From contig CAWJLP010000021.1 of NCBI GenBank assembly GCA_963843745.1, forward strand, positions 62,001 to 126,000: DNA of 64,000 bases, read 5' to 3'. The position numbers and the translations under genes were made by a program. Under the pieces are notes generated by a model, which did not search any database, was not told the origin of the DNA, and worked only from the letters and a program-made list of their open reading frames with translations. The stretch is from Trebonia sp963843745. Its GTDB lineage: Bacteria > Actinomycetota > Actinomycetes > Streptosporangiales > Streptosporangiaceae. Positions 39,691-48,707 of this stretch are shown one piece after another. How positions within the stretch are numbered: the first letter of the stretch is position 1; every line of letters begins with the position of its first letter.

Positions 39691-40881
39691 GTGGACCTTC
39701 CGCTCGCCGATATCCGTGTCATCGACCTGACCATCGCGCGGGCGGGTCCGACCTGCGTTCGCCAACTGGCCGACTGGGGGGCGGACGTCATCCGCGTGGA
39801 GCCGCCCGGCCAGCCAGCCGGCGACCAGGCAGCGCGGGACGCCCTTGCAGGCGGTCGGCATGCCAGCGATTTCCAGCATCTGCACCGCAATAAGCGGTCC
39901 CTGTCCCTCAACCTGAAGTCCGTGGCAGGTCGTGAAGTACTGCTGCGCCTGGTCGATACGGCCGACGTGCTGGTCGAGAACATGCGTCCGCCGGTCAAGG
40001 AGCGGCTCGGATTCGATTTCGGCACCGTCCACGCGCGGAATCCGCGGCTGGTTTACGCTTCGCTGTCCGGGTTCGGCCAGGACGGACCTTATGGCGACCG
40101 GGGTGGGGTCGACCAGATCGCACAGGGGATGGGCGGACTGATGAGCGTTACCGGCCTGCCGGGTACCGGGCCGACGCGTGCCGGGATCCCGGTGTCTGAC
40201 CTGGCGGCAGGCCTTTATCTCGCGATCGGCGTGCTGGTCGCGCTGCACGACCGGGACCGGACGGGAACTGGGCGGTGGGTGCAGACCTCGCTGCTGGAGT
40301 CGATGATCGCGATGATGGATTTCCAGGCCGCCCGCTGGACCATCGACAGGCAGGTCCCGGGGCAGGCGGGCAATCACCACCCCACAAGCGTCCCCATGGG
40401 CTGCTTCGCCACCGCCGACGGGTATGTGAACATCGGCGCTGCGGACGGGCGGCTGCTGCATGCCTTCTGCTCGGTGATCGGTCTTCCCTGGCTGCCCGGC
40501 GACGCGCGTTTTGACTCGCTGGACAAGCGGTCAGCGAACCGGGCCGAACTCAACGCACTGGTCGCCGGCCAGCTGCGAGCCCGGACCACGGCCGCCTGGG
40601 TCTCGGCGCTGAACGAAGCCGGGGTGCCGTGCGGGCCGGTCTACCGGATGGACGAGGTGTTCGCCGACCCGCAGGTCGAGCATCTGGCCATGACCCAAAC
40701 GGTGCAGCACCCGGAGCTCGGCCCGCTCGCTATAGTCCGCAACGCGGTCCGGATGACCGGTGGACCAGATACAGTCCGGACGCCGGCACCGGATCGCGGC
40801 GACCACACCGATGAGGTGCTTACCGGCCTGGGCTACTCGCCCGCGGAGATCGGCCGGCTCCGGGCACAGGAAGTGATCTGA
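39691..40881 (+). CDS. CaiB/BaiF CoA-transferase, family III
   Basis: A 396-residue CoA-transferase from GTG 39691, with GGGGAG 10 bases before. Family blocks: VIDLTIARAGPTCVRQLADW, GADVIRVEPP, NKRSLSLNLKS, and the Asp nucleophile in GGVDQIAQGMGGLMSVTG near residue 150. The C-terminus has GVPCGPVYRMDEVFADPQ. It moves CoA between carboxylic acids. A crotonase-fold gene follows after 10 bp and an intradiol dioxygenase after that, so a three-gene aromatic or acid degradation operon is likely. Confidence 0.88.
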   Translation: MDLPLADIRVIDLTIARAGPTCVRQLADWGADVIRVEPPGQPAGDQAARDALAGGRHASDFQHLHRNKRSLSLNLKSVAGREVLLRLVDTADVLVENMRPPVKERLGFDFGTVHARNPRLVYASLSGFGQDGPYGDRGGVDQIAQGMGGLMSVTGLPGTGPTRAGIPVSDLAAGLYLAIGVLVALHDRDRTGTGRWVQTSLLESMIAMMDFQAARWTIDRQVPGQAGNHHPTSVPMGCFATADGYVNIGAADGRLLHAFCSVIGLPWLPGDARFDSLDKRSANRAELNALVAGQLRARTTAAWVSALNEAGVPCGPVYRMDEVFADPQVEHLAMTQTVQHPELGPLAIVRNAVRMTGGPDTVRTPAPDRGDHTDEVLTGLGYSPAEIGRLRAQEVI

Positions 40882-40891
40882 GAGGACTGGA

Positions 40892-41719
40892 ATGACGTCA
40901 TCGTCACCGAGCGCCGCCGCGCGCTACGAGTCGGGCACCGACCGGCTGCTCGTCGAGGTGTCCGGCCCCGTCGCCACCGTGACCTTCAACAACCCCGGCA
41001 AGCACAACGCCCTGTCGGCCGACATGCGCGCCGCGCTGCCAGGAGTGCTGCGGGCACTGAATGCCGACGGCGACGTCCGGGTGATTGTAATGACCGGCGC
41101 CGGGGACAAGGCATTCACGGCGGGCGCCGACATCTCCGAGTTCGGCGAGCAGCGCACCTCCCCGGCCGCGCGGGCCAGCTACGACCGGGCCTGGGCCGCG
41201 GTCAACGATGCCTGGGCGAGCCTTGACAAGCCGGTCATCGCGATGATCCGAGGGTTCTGCATCGGCGGCGGGCTGCTTACCGCGCTGCAGGCCGACATCA
41301 GGATCGCCTCGGACGACAGCCAGTTCGGCATTCCGGCGGCCCGGCTGGGCCTGGGTTACGGGGTTTCCGGCGTGACGGCGCTGATGAACCTGATCGGCCC
41401 GGCCCGCACGGCGGAGGTCCTGTTCTCCGCGCGGCGGTTCCCCGCCGCTGAGGCCCTGCAGATGGGCCTGGTCAACCGCGTTGTCCCAGCCGGCGGTCTG
41501 CGCGAGGCCGTGCTCAGCCTCGCGGACAGCATCGCTGGCAACGCGCCGCTCACTGTCGCCGCGGCCAAGGCCGCGATCCGCGAGATCGGCCGGCCGGATG
41601 AACGGCGGGACCTGGCCGGGGTCCAGGCGATGGTCGAGGCCTGTTTCCGGTCCGCGGACTACCTTGAGGGCCAGCGTGCATTCGCGGAAAAACGTCCGCC
41701 TGCCTTCACCGGCCGCTGA
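40892..41719 (+). CDS. Crotonase-superfamily protein lacking both hydratase glutamates
   Basis: A 275-residue enoyl-CoA hydratase/isomerase fold protein. The oxyanion-hole strand is KAFTAGADISEFG and the second backbone NH is in GFCIGGGLLTALQADIRIAS. At the positions of the two catalytic Glu in rat hydratase, GGGCELA becomes GGGLLTA and FGxPE becomes FGIPAA. Ordinary hydration is therefore doubtful; hydrolase, decarboxylase, isomerase or C-C cleaving members of the fold are alternatives. It follows the CoA-transferase by 10 bp behind GAGAGGA. Confidence 0.85.
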   Translation: MTSSSPSAAARYESGTDRLLVEVSGPVATVTFNNPGKHNALSADMRAALPGVLRALNADGDVRVIVMTGAGDKAFTAGADISEFGEQRTSPAARASYDRAWAAVNDAWASLDKPVIAMIRGFCIGGGLLTALQADIRIASDDSQFGIPAARLGLGYGVSGVTALMNLIGPARTAEVLFSARRFPAAEALQMGLVNRVVPAGGLREAVLSLADSIAGNAPLTVAAAKAAIREIGRPDERRDLAGVQAMVEACFRSADYLEGQRAFAEKRPPAFTGR

Positions 41720-41770
41720 CCCCCGGTTAGCCCGCACGAAGCCGCACGACGAGCGGAATGAAGGGTCCAG

Positions 41771-42664
41771 ATGATCATTGAACGGCACGAAGACGTGACT
41801 CCCGCCGTGCTGGCGGTCATGGAGCAGACGACCGACCCGCGCCTCCGGGAGATCATGCTGTCGCTGGTCGGGCACCTGCACGCATTCGTCCGCGACGTGC
41901 GGCTGACTGAGGAGGAGTTCCGGTCGGCCACGGCCATCCTCAACGAGATGGGCCAGGCCACGACCGACACGCACAACGAGATGGTGCTGATGGCCGGTTC
42001 GCTCGGGGTGTCGACGCTGGTCTGCCTGCTCAACAACGGCGACCGGGGCGCCGCTGAAACACAGCAATCCCTGCTGGGGCCGTTCTGGAGGATGCACTCG
42101 CCGCGGGTGGACAACGGCGGCTCGATTGTCCGCTCCGAGACACCCGGGCCGGCGCTGTTCGTGAGCGTCCGGGTTCAGGACCGCGACGGAGCGCCCGTCT
42201 CCGGAGCTGAGGCCGACGTATGGCACTCCTCGCCGGTCGGGCTGTACGAGCACCAGGACGCCGAACAGGCGGCGATGAACCTGCGCGGGAAGCTGATCAC
42301 CGACGACGCGGGGCGCTTGTGGTTCCGGACGGTGAAGATGGCCGGTTACCCCATCCCGACGAACACGGTCGTGGGGCGCCTGCTCAAGGCCCAGAACCGC
42401 CACCCGTTCCGGCCGGCGCACTTGCACATCCTGATATTCAAAGAGGGCTACAAGACGCTGATCTCGCAGGTGTACGCGCCCGACGACCCGCACCTCGACA
42501 CTGATGTCCAGTTCGGCGTCACCCAAGCGACGATCGGCGCCTTCGGCCGCCACGACGAGCCGCACCCAACCGATTCCAGCGTCGAAACGCCCTGGTACTC
42601 CCTCGAGTGCACGTTCACCCTCGAGCCGGGCGAAGCCAGGCTGCCACGTCCTCCCATCGAGTAA
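41771..42664 (+). CDS. Intradiol ring-cleavage dioxygenase (catechol/hydroxyquinol 1,2-type)
   Basis: A 297-residue non-heme Fe(III) dioxygenase with the N-terminal helical dimerisation domain of catechol/hydroxyquinol enzymes (residues about 1-95). Iron ligands are Tyr near 158 in VGLYEHQD, Tyr near 193 in MAGYPIP, and His near 217 and 219 in RPAHLHILIF. ESLLGPFW-like SLLGPFWRMHSPRVDNG precedes the core. It opens a catechol ring between the hydroxyls. Hydroxyquinol is slightly favoured by length and by the SLLGPFW block. Last gene of the CoA-transferase operon. Confidence 0.88.
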   Translation: MIIERHEDVTPAVLAVMEQTTDPRLREIMLSLVGHLHAFVRDVRLTEEEFRSATAILNEMGQATTDTHNEMVLMAGSLGVSTLVCLLNNGDRGAAETQQSLLGPFWRMHSPRVDNGGSIVRSETPGPALFVSVRVQDRDGAPVSGAEADVWHSSPVGLYEHQDAEQAAMNLRGKLITDDAGRLWFRTVKMAGYPIPTNTVVGRLLKAQNRHPFRPAHLHILIFKEGYKTLISQVYAPDDPHLDTDVQFGVTQATIGAFGRHDEPHPTDSSVETPWYSLECTFTLEPGEARLPRPPIE

Positions 42665-42794
42665 CACCCGCATGCTCTGCATGCCATGCATCAATGCCGC
42701 TTAGCTTAAGTTGATCTTTCTGCGGCCGGTTCGGTGCCTTTGCGAGCGGAGACAGGTGTCGCGGGCACCGTGCCGGAGGTGGCCTTATCCGTTC

Positions 42795-42852
42795 GCGAAG
42801 ATAGTGGATAGAAAGGGCCCTCAGAGGGGCCCTGAGGATCCACTATCTTCGC
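42795..42852. repeat. 58-bp compound inverted repeat
   Basis: Outer arms GCGAAGATAGTGGAT (42795-42809) and its exact complement (42838-42852) flank an inner palindrome AGGGCCC-N6-GGGCCCT. The element lies in a 378-bp gene-free stretch (42665-43042). It is AT-richer than the flanks at the outer arms. It could be a terminator, a folded RNA, or a miniature mobile element. Confidence 0.6.
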
Positions 42853-43042
42853 CGGCCGGCCGAGATTCCGCAGCGGCCAGCGCGGAAGGGGCGACAGGGA
42901 CATGCTCGGCCTGACCCATCGGCGTGCGGTAACGGAACTTCGCCGGCACGAACCGGACACAGGCCACCTGGGAGGAGTCGTCAGTGTCCGGATGGCGCGC
43001 CCAGCCTAACTGAAACTGAGACGAGCTAGCGCGGCGGCCGGG

Positions 43043-44314
43043 TCACCAGGCGATGTCGAGCGGCCCGTAGTACGCGGGGGCCGCGATCTGGGTCAGTCGC
43101 CCGGAGCGAAGGTTCAAGATGGCGGGGCGCACCCAGTCGCTGGCGTTCGGGACGCTCACCGGGTACTGGACCAGCAGATACTGTCCGGACGGGTCCAGGA
43201 TGGCCGAGCATTGCGGATAGGGCAGACCGGGCCAGCGGGCGATGATCTGCTGGTGGCCGGTCGCGATGGAGTCGGTGCCGTAGGTTAGGGTGCCGGGGCT
43301 GGACGCCGCCTGGCCGCTGGGCGAGATGGTGCAGACGTACAGCGAGGCGCCGTTGCCGGCCAGCGCGGCCCAGTTCGCGGTGCGGGATACGATCTGGCTG
43401 CGCTCGAGGAGCGGGCCGGCGGGGGCGCTGGTGTTGAGGATCCTGGTCCCGGGCAGCGTGTCGTAGGCGAGCAGGCTGCCGTCGGCCGACAGCGACAGGT
43501 AAGCCGGCAGCAGCGGACCTGATGTGGTCCAGACCGTGAGGTGGCTGGTGGCGAGCTTGATGACGCCGACCTCGCCTACGCCGCGGCCGCACAGGTAGGT
43601 GGCATAGGCGATCGTGCGGCCATCGGGCGTAATAGCCAGGTCACCGGATTCGGAGTAGTTCCCGGGCACCGTGATGTGCAGCGGTACGAGCGGGCCCGGC
43701 TGGCCCTGACTGTTCAGCTGGAACTGGTAGAGCTGGGAGGTGCACCCGCTGCTTGACGCGACGGGCGTGACGAACGTTCTGTCGCCGGCGGGTGCCGCGA
43801 CGGTCTTGAAGACCGCGCCGGACGGCGGATCGAGCCGGCTCACGATCTTGCCGGTCGCGGTGTCGCGCACGACCAGGCTGTCCGCGCCGCCCGGCGCGAT
43901 CGACACGGTGACGTAGAACCGGGGCGTGCCGGAGGCGGGCGGGGAGGTTAGGACGCCGCGGCTGGCCGCGGGGCCCAGCACCGGTGAGGGCACCGGACCC
44001 CCGGTTACCTCCGGGCTGACCGGGTGTCCGGTGAGGCCCCGCGGCCGCGAGGGACTGGACGCGGATGCGCCAGGTCCGGGATGCCCGTGTCCGGGCAGCA
44101 GCGGGGCGGCAAGCCCGGTGCCGACGGCGACCGCGGCCACGGCTGCGGCCGCGGCCAGCGGGGCCACCGCCCGGGCCAGGGGAGACCCGGCCCGCTTGGG
44201 CGCGCGCCGCGCTGGCCGCACTGGCCGCGCGGGCGGGTCCGGAATGGTCTGCGGGCGGACGGTCTCCGCGTCGGCACGGAACGCGTCGCGCAGCCGGTCT
44301 TCCAGGTTGCTCAT
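43043..44314 (-). CDS. Membrane-anchored beta-propeller protein, putative ECF sigma partner
   Basis: A 423-residue protein whose start overlaps the sigma factor stop by 4 bases. The N-terminus SNLEDRLRDAFRADAETVRP is polar and likely cytoplasmic. One hydrophobic segment (ARAVAPLAAAAAVAAVAVGT, residues about 48-70) follows, then a Pro/Ser/Gly linker and an extracytoplasmic domain with WD40/TolB-like strands such as DLAITPDGRTIAYATYLCGR and LSLSADGSLLAYDTLPG. This is the usual layout of actinobacterial anti-sigma-like partners without a zinc motif. Coupling to the sigma gene supports a regulatory role, but no sigma-binding domain is recognised. Confidence 0.72.
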   Translation of the reverse strand: MSNLEDRLRDAFRADAETVRPQTIPDPPARPVRPARRAPKRAGSPLARAVAPLAAAAAVAAVAVGTGLAAPLLPGHGHPGPGASASSPSRPRGLTGHPVSPEVTGGPVPSPVLGPAASRGVLTSPPASGTPRFYVTVSIAPGGADSLVVRDTATGKIVSRLDPPSGAVFKTVAAPAGDRTFVTPVASSSGCTSQLYQFQLNSQGQPGPLVPLHITVPGNYSESGDLAITPDGRTIAYATYLCGRGVGEVGVIKLATSHLTVWTTSGPLLPAYLSLSADGSLLAYDTLPGTRILNTSAPAGPLLERSQIVSRTANWAALAGNGASLYVCTISPSGQAASSPGTLTYGTDSIATGHQQIIARWPGLPYPQCSAILDPSGQYLLVQYPVSVPNASDWVRPAILNLRSGRLTQIAAPAYYGPLDIAW

Positions 44315-44892
44315 GGCTCCTCGCTCAGCTCGCGCGCGATCGCGGCCAGGGCGCGGGACGCGGTAGACGACACGGTGCCCCGGCTGACCCCCAGGGCGGC
44401 GGCGATCTCTTGATCGGCCAGGTCGAGGTAGTAGCGGAGCACCAGCACCTCCCGCGCGCGGCGCGGCAGCCGGGCCACGGCGGCCAGCACCACTCGCCGG
44501 TCCTCGCTGACCATGGCAGCGGACTCAGCCGAGGACATGGGCGGCTCGTGCTGCACCCTCCGCAGCACGGCCCGCCGCCGTGCCCGCAGTACCGAGCGCG
44601 ATCGGTTGATGACGGCGGCGCGCAGGTAGGGCAGGATCCGGTCGTGGTCCTTAAGCCTGGGCAGCGCCTGGTACAGGCTGAGGAACGCGTCCTGGACCAC
44701 GTCCTCCGCGCTCGGCTGGTCGCCCAGGAGCAGCTTGGCCACCCGGGCCAGCGCCAGCGCGTGAGCCTGGTACAGGTCACTGACGAACTCGTCCGCCTGA
44801 ACCTCGGCCGATACGGCCGCGGGGCCGCCGCCCGTCGGCCGTGACGGCCCTTGTGCGCCACGGAGCGCTGCCCGCCTGCCCGGCACCGTCAT
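44311..44892 (-). CDS. ECF RNA polymerase sigma factor, SigE-like
   Basis: A 193-residue sigma factor with regions 2 and 4. Region 2 has LLGDQPSAEDVVQDAFLSLY and PYLRAAVINRSRSVLRARRR; region 4 has LPRRAREVLVLRYYLDLADQ and EIAAALGVSRGTVSSTASRA. The first 30 residues are a variable extension. It reads ahead of the beta-propeller membrane protein, which probably controls its activity in response to an outside signal. Upstream, 44893-45221 holds no other gene. Confidence 0.92.
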   Translation of the reverse strand: MTVPGRRAALRGAQGPSRPTGGGPAAVSAEVQADEFVSDLYQAHALALARVAKLLLGDQPSAEDVVQDAFLSLYQALPRLKDHDRILPYLRAAVINRSRSVLRARRRAVLRRVQHEPPMSSAESAAMVSEDRRVVLAAVARLPRRAREVLVLRYYLDLADQEIAAALGVSRGTVSSTASRALAAIARELSEEP

Positions 44893-45221
44893 CACCGCCG
44901 CTCAGCGGCTGATCCGCCGCCCCGCGCCATTCGAGCTACCGGGCCCGAACCGCGGCCCCGCGCGGAGCGCCTGCAATAAAAGTTGGTCCGCATACATCTA
45001 ACACGCCGCACCGGTCATTCTGCTGAGTCGTTATCGGCATCGAACGACGGTCGCCCGTATCAGGCGGTGCGTGTGCCGTCACCGCAGCCAGCCGGCCAAT
45101 GGCTCGAGGTTGGCTAGCGTCCGGGCGGGCCTCGGGTTCTCCTTGACTGGCAGGGCTGCCGTCGTTTTACCCTGGTGTCGACTCCATGCGGAGGGGCGGT
45201 GGGCGCCGAGAGGGGCACGCG
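44893..45221. other. Divergent intergenic region, no gene seen
   Basis: About 330 bp between the sigma factor and the oxidoreductase. One AT-rich patch around 44978-45003 is the likely promoter area for the minus-strand sigma operon. No clear repeats were found. Confidence 0.4.
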
Positions 45222-46649
45222 TTGGATGTCGTCATTGCGGGGGGCAGTGCCGCGGGCCTGTTCGCCGGGCTGCTGCTGGCCCGGGCCGGGCACCAGGTCC
45301 TGGTCCTCGAGCGGGACTGCCTCCAGCCTGCTCCGGACGTGGAATCCGCCGCCGCGGCGGCGTTCCGCCCTACGGCGCCGCAGATCGTCCAGCCGCATAT
45401 CGTCATGGCCCGGTGCCGTCAGCTTCTCATCGAGCACCTGCCTGATGTGTATGCGGGCCTGCTGGCCGCCGGGGTGACCGAGGCTCCGCTGCGGACTCAG
45501 ATGCCGGGCTCGCTGTCGGACACCGCGGGCCGGCCGGGAGATGAGCGGCTGACCCCGATGATGACCAGGCGGTCCACCGTCGACTGGGTGCTGCAGCGGG
45601 CCGCGGCGGCCGAGCCGCGGGTCACGGTGCGGTGCGGGGTGAAAGTCACCGGCCTGCTCACCGCCGCCGGCCGCCGTGGCCGGCCGCCGCACGTGACCGG
45701 CGTGCGCACCGACCTCGGTGACCTGGCTGCCGACCTGGTGGTCGACGCCTCCGGCCGCCGCTCGCCGATTGATGACTGGCTGACGCAGATCGGCGCCCGG
45801 GTCACCGCCACCTCGCGGGCCGAGTGCGGGATCGCCTATTTCAGCCGTCACTACCGGGTACGCCCGGGCGTCGGGCTGCCCGCCCCGCTAGTCACCCGGA
45901 TCGTCGTGGCGTTCGATGAGTTCCTGGCCGGCAAGTGGGGCGGTGACAATGGCGCGGTGCAGCTGGTTGTGGCGCCGCTGGCCGCCGACCACCGGTTCCG
46001 GACGGCCCGCGACCCGCAGGTGTTCACCGCCGTCCTGCGGACCATCCCCGCCTACCGGGCCTGGCTGGAGGTGATGGACCCGATCACCGGCGTGTTCCCG
46101 ATGGCCGGGCTGCACAACACCCTGCGCCGCCTGGTGGCCGGCGGGACTCCCGTCGCCACCGGCCTGCACGCGATCGGCAACTCGGTCTGCACCACCAACC
46201 CGACCCTCGGGCGCGGCCTGGCCCTGGCCTTGTCCGGCGCCGTCGACCTGACCGATGCCGTCGGCGAGCATGCCGCCGATCCCGCCGCGCAGGCGCTCGC
46301 CCTGGACCGCCTCGTCGGCGCGCATGTGGTGCCGTTCTACCACGATCAAGCCGTGATCGACGCCGCGCGGCTGGCGATGATGCGGCACACCATCTTCGGC
46401 GCTCCACCGCCGCCGCCATCCCGGACTCCCGGCCGGGTCACCTATTCCCAGCTGCGCGTGGCCGCATCCTACGATCCGATCGCCTTCCGCGCGTTCTGGA
46501 AGATCAACGGGATGGTCTGCCCGCCCGTCGAGGTCTACACCGACCCGGATGTCGTAGCGCGCACGCAGGAAACTCTCAGGCGGCACGACACCGCGCCGCC
46601 AGTCGCCCAGCCAACCCGGGAACAGCTCCTCACCGCCCTTACCCGGTAG
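45222..46649 (+). CDS. FAD-dependent oxidoreductase / monooxygenase-like
   Basis: About 475 residues. I prefer TTG 45222 (LDVVIAGGSAAGLFAGLLLA) with GAGAGGGG just upstream over ATG 45186, which would place charged residues before the first strand. The FAD loop is AGGSAAG. LVVDASGRRSPIDDWL is the GD-like second motif region, and HAIGNSVCTTNPTLGRGLAL is the third FAD block seen in halogenases and monooxygenases of this clan. No partner reductase is adjacent. Substrate unknown. Confidence 0.78.
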   Translation: MDVVIAGGSAAGLFAGLLLARAGHQVLVLERDCLQPAPDVESAAAAAFRPTAPQIVQPHIVMARCRQLLIEHLPDVYAGLLAAGVTEAPLRTQMPGSLSDTAGRPGDERLTPMMTRRSTVDWVLQRAAAAEPRVTVRCGVKVTGLLTAAGRRGRPPHVTGVRTDLGDLAADLVVDASGRRSPIDDWLTQIGARVTATSRAECGIAYFSRHYRVRPGVGLPAPLVTRIVVAFDEFLAGKWGGDNGAVQLVVAPLAADHRFRTARDPQVFTAVLRTIPAYRAWLEVMDPITGVFPMAGLHNTLRRLVAGGTPVATGLHAIGNSVCTTNPTLGRGLALALSGAVDLTDAVGEHAADPAAQALALDRLVGAHVVPFYHDQAVIDAARLAMMRHTIFGAPPPPPSRTPGRVTYSQLRVAASYDPIAFRAFWKINGMVCPPVEVYTDPDVVARTQETLRRHDTAPPVAQPTREQLLTALTR

Positions 46650-46774
46650 AGGCCCTCCATGCCGGCTCGCTCACCCAGCCGCAGCCCGATCGTCCGCCCT
46701 GGCGGCATCTACGAAACCGCGCCGAACGACGGATCCGGTACCCTGCGGATGCGCGGCTTGGCTCGTCGAAGGCG

Positions 46775-47287
46775 CTAACCGGGCTCAGGAGCCTTGGCTA
46801 GGCGGAGGATCTCCTCGAATGCCTCCGCGTTTCCCATCGCGTCGTTCACGGGGTTGTGGTCATGGGCTGTCTTTCTCAGTCGTTTCCAGCCCTGTGCGTC
46901 GCTCCAGTTCCGGTTCAGGCCGGCCCAGAAGTCACCGATGCGGCGGCCGGAGTGCCCGAACGGGTTGTCCATTCCGGCCCGGTCGAACATGCCGGCTATC
47001 CACTGCCAGTCGTAGGCAGGGTTGTCGCTCACGAAGACAGGCCGGCTGCTGCCGAGGTGCCCTCGGAGCCAGGCCGTGAAACTCTCGGCAACTTCCTTAT
47101 CGGTCGCTATACGCGCGCCGACGATGCTGATCGCCGGGTTTTCCGGGTCCGGCGTCGCGTGGAACAGGCGGCCGTGGAACGTATCACGCGTGTCGTAGTG
47201 AACGGCCCCGAACTCAGTCAGCACACCGTGCACCGGACTGGTGCCGCGTGCCTCGCAATCGACGAATATCCATGGTGTCTTGCTCAT
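46775..47287 (-). CDS. DEDDh-type 3'-5' exonuclease family protein
   Basis: A 170-residue RNase T/DnaQ-fold protein. The metal ligands are Asp and Glu in IFVDCEARG, Asp in SDNPAYDWQW, and His-Asp in HNPVNDAMGNAEAFEE, giving the DEDDh set. No extra domain is present, so it is a stand-alone exonuclease, perhaps acting on small RNA, DNA ends or oligoribonucleotides. It is monocistronic. Confidence 0.85.
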   Translation of the reverse strand: MSKTPWIFVDCEARGTSPVHGVLTEFGAVHYDTRDTFHGRLFHATPDPENPAISIVGARIATDKEVAESFTAWLRGHLGSSRPVFVSDNPAYDWQWIAGMFDRAGMDNPFGHSGRRIGDFWAGLNRNWSDAQGWKRLRKTAHDHNPVNDAMGNAEAFEEILRLAKAPEPG

Positions 47288-47504
47288 CCTGCCCGCATTA
47301 TCTCAATTCGCCGCGGTGCCTGGCACCCCGCGGCCGAGGTCGCCGCTGCCGCGCAGCAGCTGGCGATCTGGTCTGCGTCGATGATCTGGCGGCTGTCGCG
47401 GGGTGTGACGGCGGCCGGCTCGTGGGCTGGCTGGATGCTGGGTCGGCCGGCGGCGGGGGTGCTGCGGCCCGGTACCGGGGCAGGCGGCGGCCTAGGCTGG
47501 GGGT

Positions 47505-48404
47505 GTGAGCGAGCGATTGCCCGCTGCGGACCGGGGCGTGGTGGCGGGTGCCCGGCCCGGCGGCATGTGGGGGTCCGCGTTGACCTGTCAGGAGTTCGCC
47601 GCCGTCGGCAGCGTGGGTTTTGAGCCGGTCGGCCAGGTGTTCGGCGCGGCCGTCTACGCTGCCGCCTCGGCCGCCGGGTCTAGCTGCCCGGCGGCTTGGG
47701 GGGCAGCCGGCGGCGGGGTGGCTGCGCCGCCGGGCGCCCCGGCGGCGGGGCCGGGCGATGCGGGATCTTCCGGGCTGCTGGTGGAGGCCATGTACCAGGC
47801 CCGGGATGCGGCCATCGGCCGGATGACCGCGCAGTGCGCCGCGCTGGGCGGCCACGGGGTGGTGGGGGTCCGGCTGTCCCGCGGCCGGTTTGCCCTCGGC
47901 GGCCTGCAGTTCACGGCTATCGGCACCGCGGTGCGCGCGCCGGGGGCGGCGGCCGCGCCGCGGGTGCCTTTTACCTCCGGCGTGTCCGGGCAGGACTTCG
48001 CCCGGCTGATCATGGCGGGCTGGGTGCCGGCCGGGCTGGCGCTCGGCATCGCGGTCGGGTCGCGGCACGACGACCGGGTCACCGCCCGGCAGGCCCGCCC
48101 ATGGTCAGGCAACGCCGAGGTGGGCGGCTGGACCGAGCTGGTGAGCCAGTCACGAACCGGCGCCAGGCGCCGGCTGGAAGCCGACGTCAGGCAATTCGGC
48201 GGCGAGGGCGTGGTCATCGCCGGCATGCAGATGCGGGTGCGCGAGCGAGACTGCCCGGCGGCGGTGGGCCGCCGCGATCACGTCGCGGAGGTCACGTTCA
48301 CCGGCACCGCCATTGTCAGGTTCTCTCCCGCCAGACACCGTCCTGGCGGGCCGGCCGTGGCGATCATGCCGCTCGGCTCGCAGCACCGCCAGGGCCGGCT
48401 TTAA
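47505..48404 (+). CDS. YbjQ-like heavy-metal-binding domain protein, duplicated
   Basis: A 299-residue protein from GTG 47505. Two copies of a YbjQ/DUF74-like unit can be traced: about residues 35-145 with MYQARDAAIGRMTAQCAALG and GHGVVGVRLSRGRFALGGLQ, and about 165-285 with ARRRLEADVRQFGGEGVVIA and VTFTGTAIVRF. The Ala/Gly-rich insertion in the first copy is unusual. The family forms pentamers with no certain function. No secretion signal is seen. Confidence 0.7.
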   Translation: MSERLPAADRGVVAGARPGGMWGSALTCQEFAAVGSVGFEPVGQVFGAAVYAAASAAGSSCPAAWGAAGGGVAAPPGAPAAGPGDAGSSGLLVEAMYQARDAAIGRMTAQCAALGGHGVVGVRLSRGRFALGGLQFTAIGTAVRAPGAAAAPRVPFTSGVSGQDFARLIMAGWVPAGLALGIAVGSRHDDRVTARQARPWSGNAEVGGWTELVSQSRTGARRRLEADVRQFGGEGVVIAGMQMRVRERDCPAAVGRRDHVAEVTFTGTAIVRFSPARHRPGGPAVAIMPLGSQHRQGRL

Positions 48405-48707
48405 AACAGGCCCTGTAAGGGCAGCGCTCCCGCAAGCCATCACGCAGGGTGAGATCCCGTCCGATGCTAGCGCCGAGCCACAAGCGCCGAGCGCCGATTC
48501 CGGCGTGGCGATCCGACCCCGGGTGCTCGGCGGCAGGGCCGCCCTAACTCCTCGTTCTGGCGTCGGGAAGCGTTAGCGACCGGGCACGCCCGTGTGGATA
48601 ATCAGCGAGTGGGCCAGCAGCCATGGGCCATCCGGGTGGGCGCATCTGGCTTGATGGCGCCGCTGCTGGCAGTGTCGCCGGCCGGCTACCCGTTCTACGC
48701 TGGAGGG
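48405..48707. other. Gene-free stretch before the cyclase-ATPase gene
   Basis: About 300 bp with no supported gene; an in-frame extension of the next gene (to 48594) is possible but its sequence is not conserved-looking. A small hairpin GGCCCTGTAAGGGC is near 48409. Nothing else stands out. Confidence 0.3.

Noticed and set aside
46659..46778. 39-codon ORF reading PIVRPGGIYETAPNDGSGTL in the middle
   Set aside because: It is very short, overlaps the end of the convergent exonuclease gene, and lacks a ribosome binding site.
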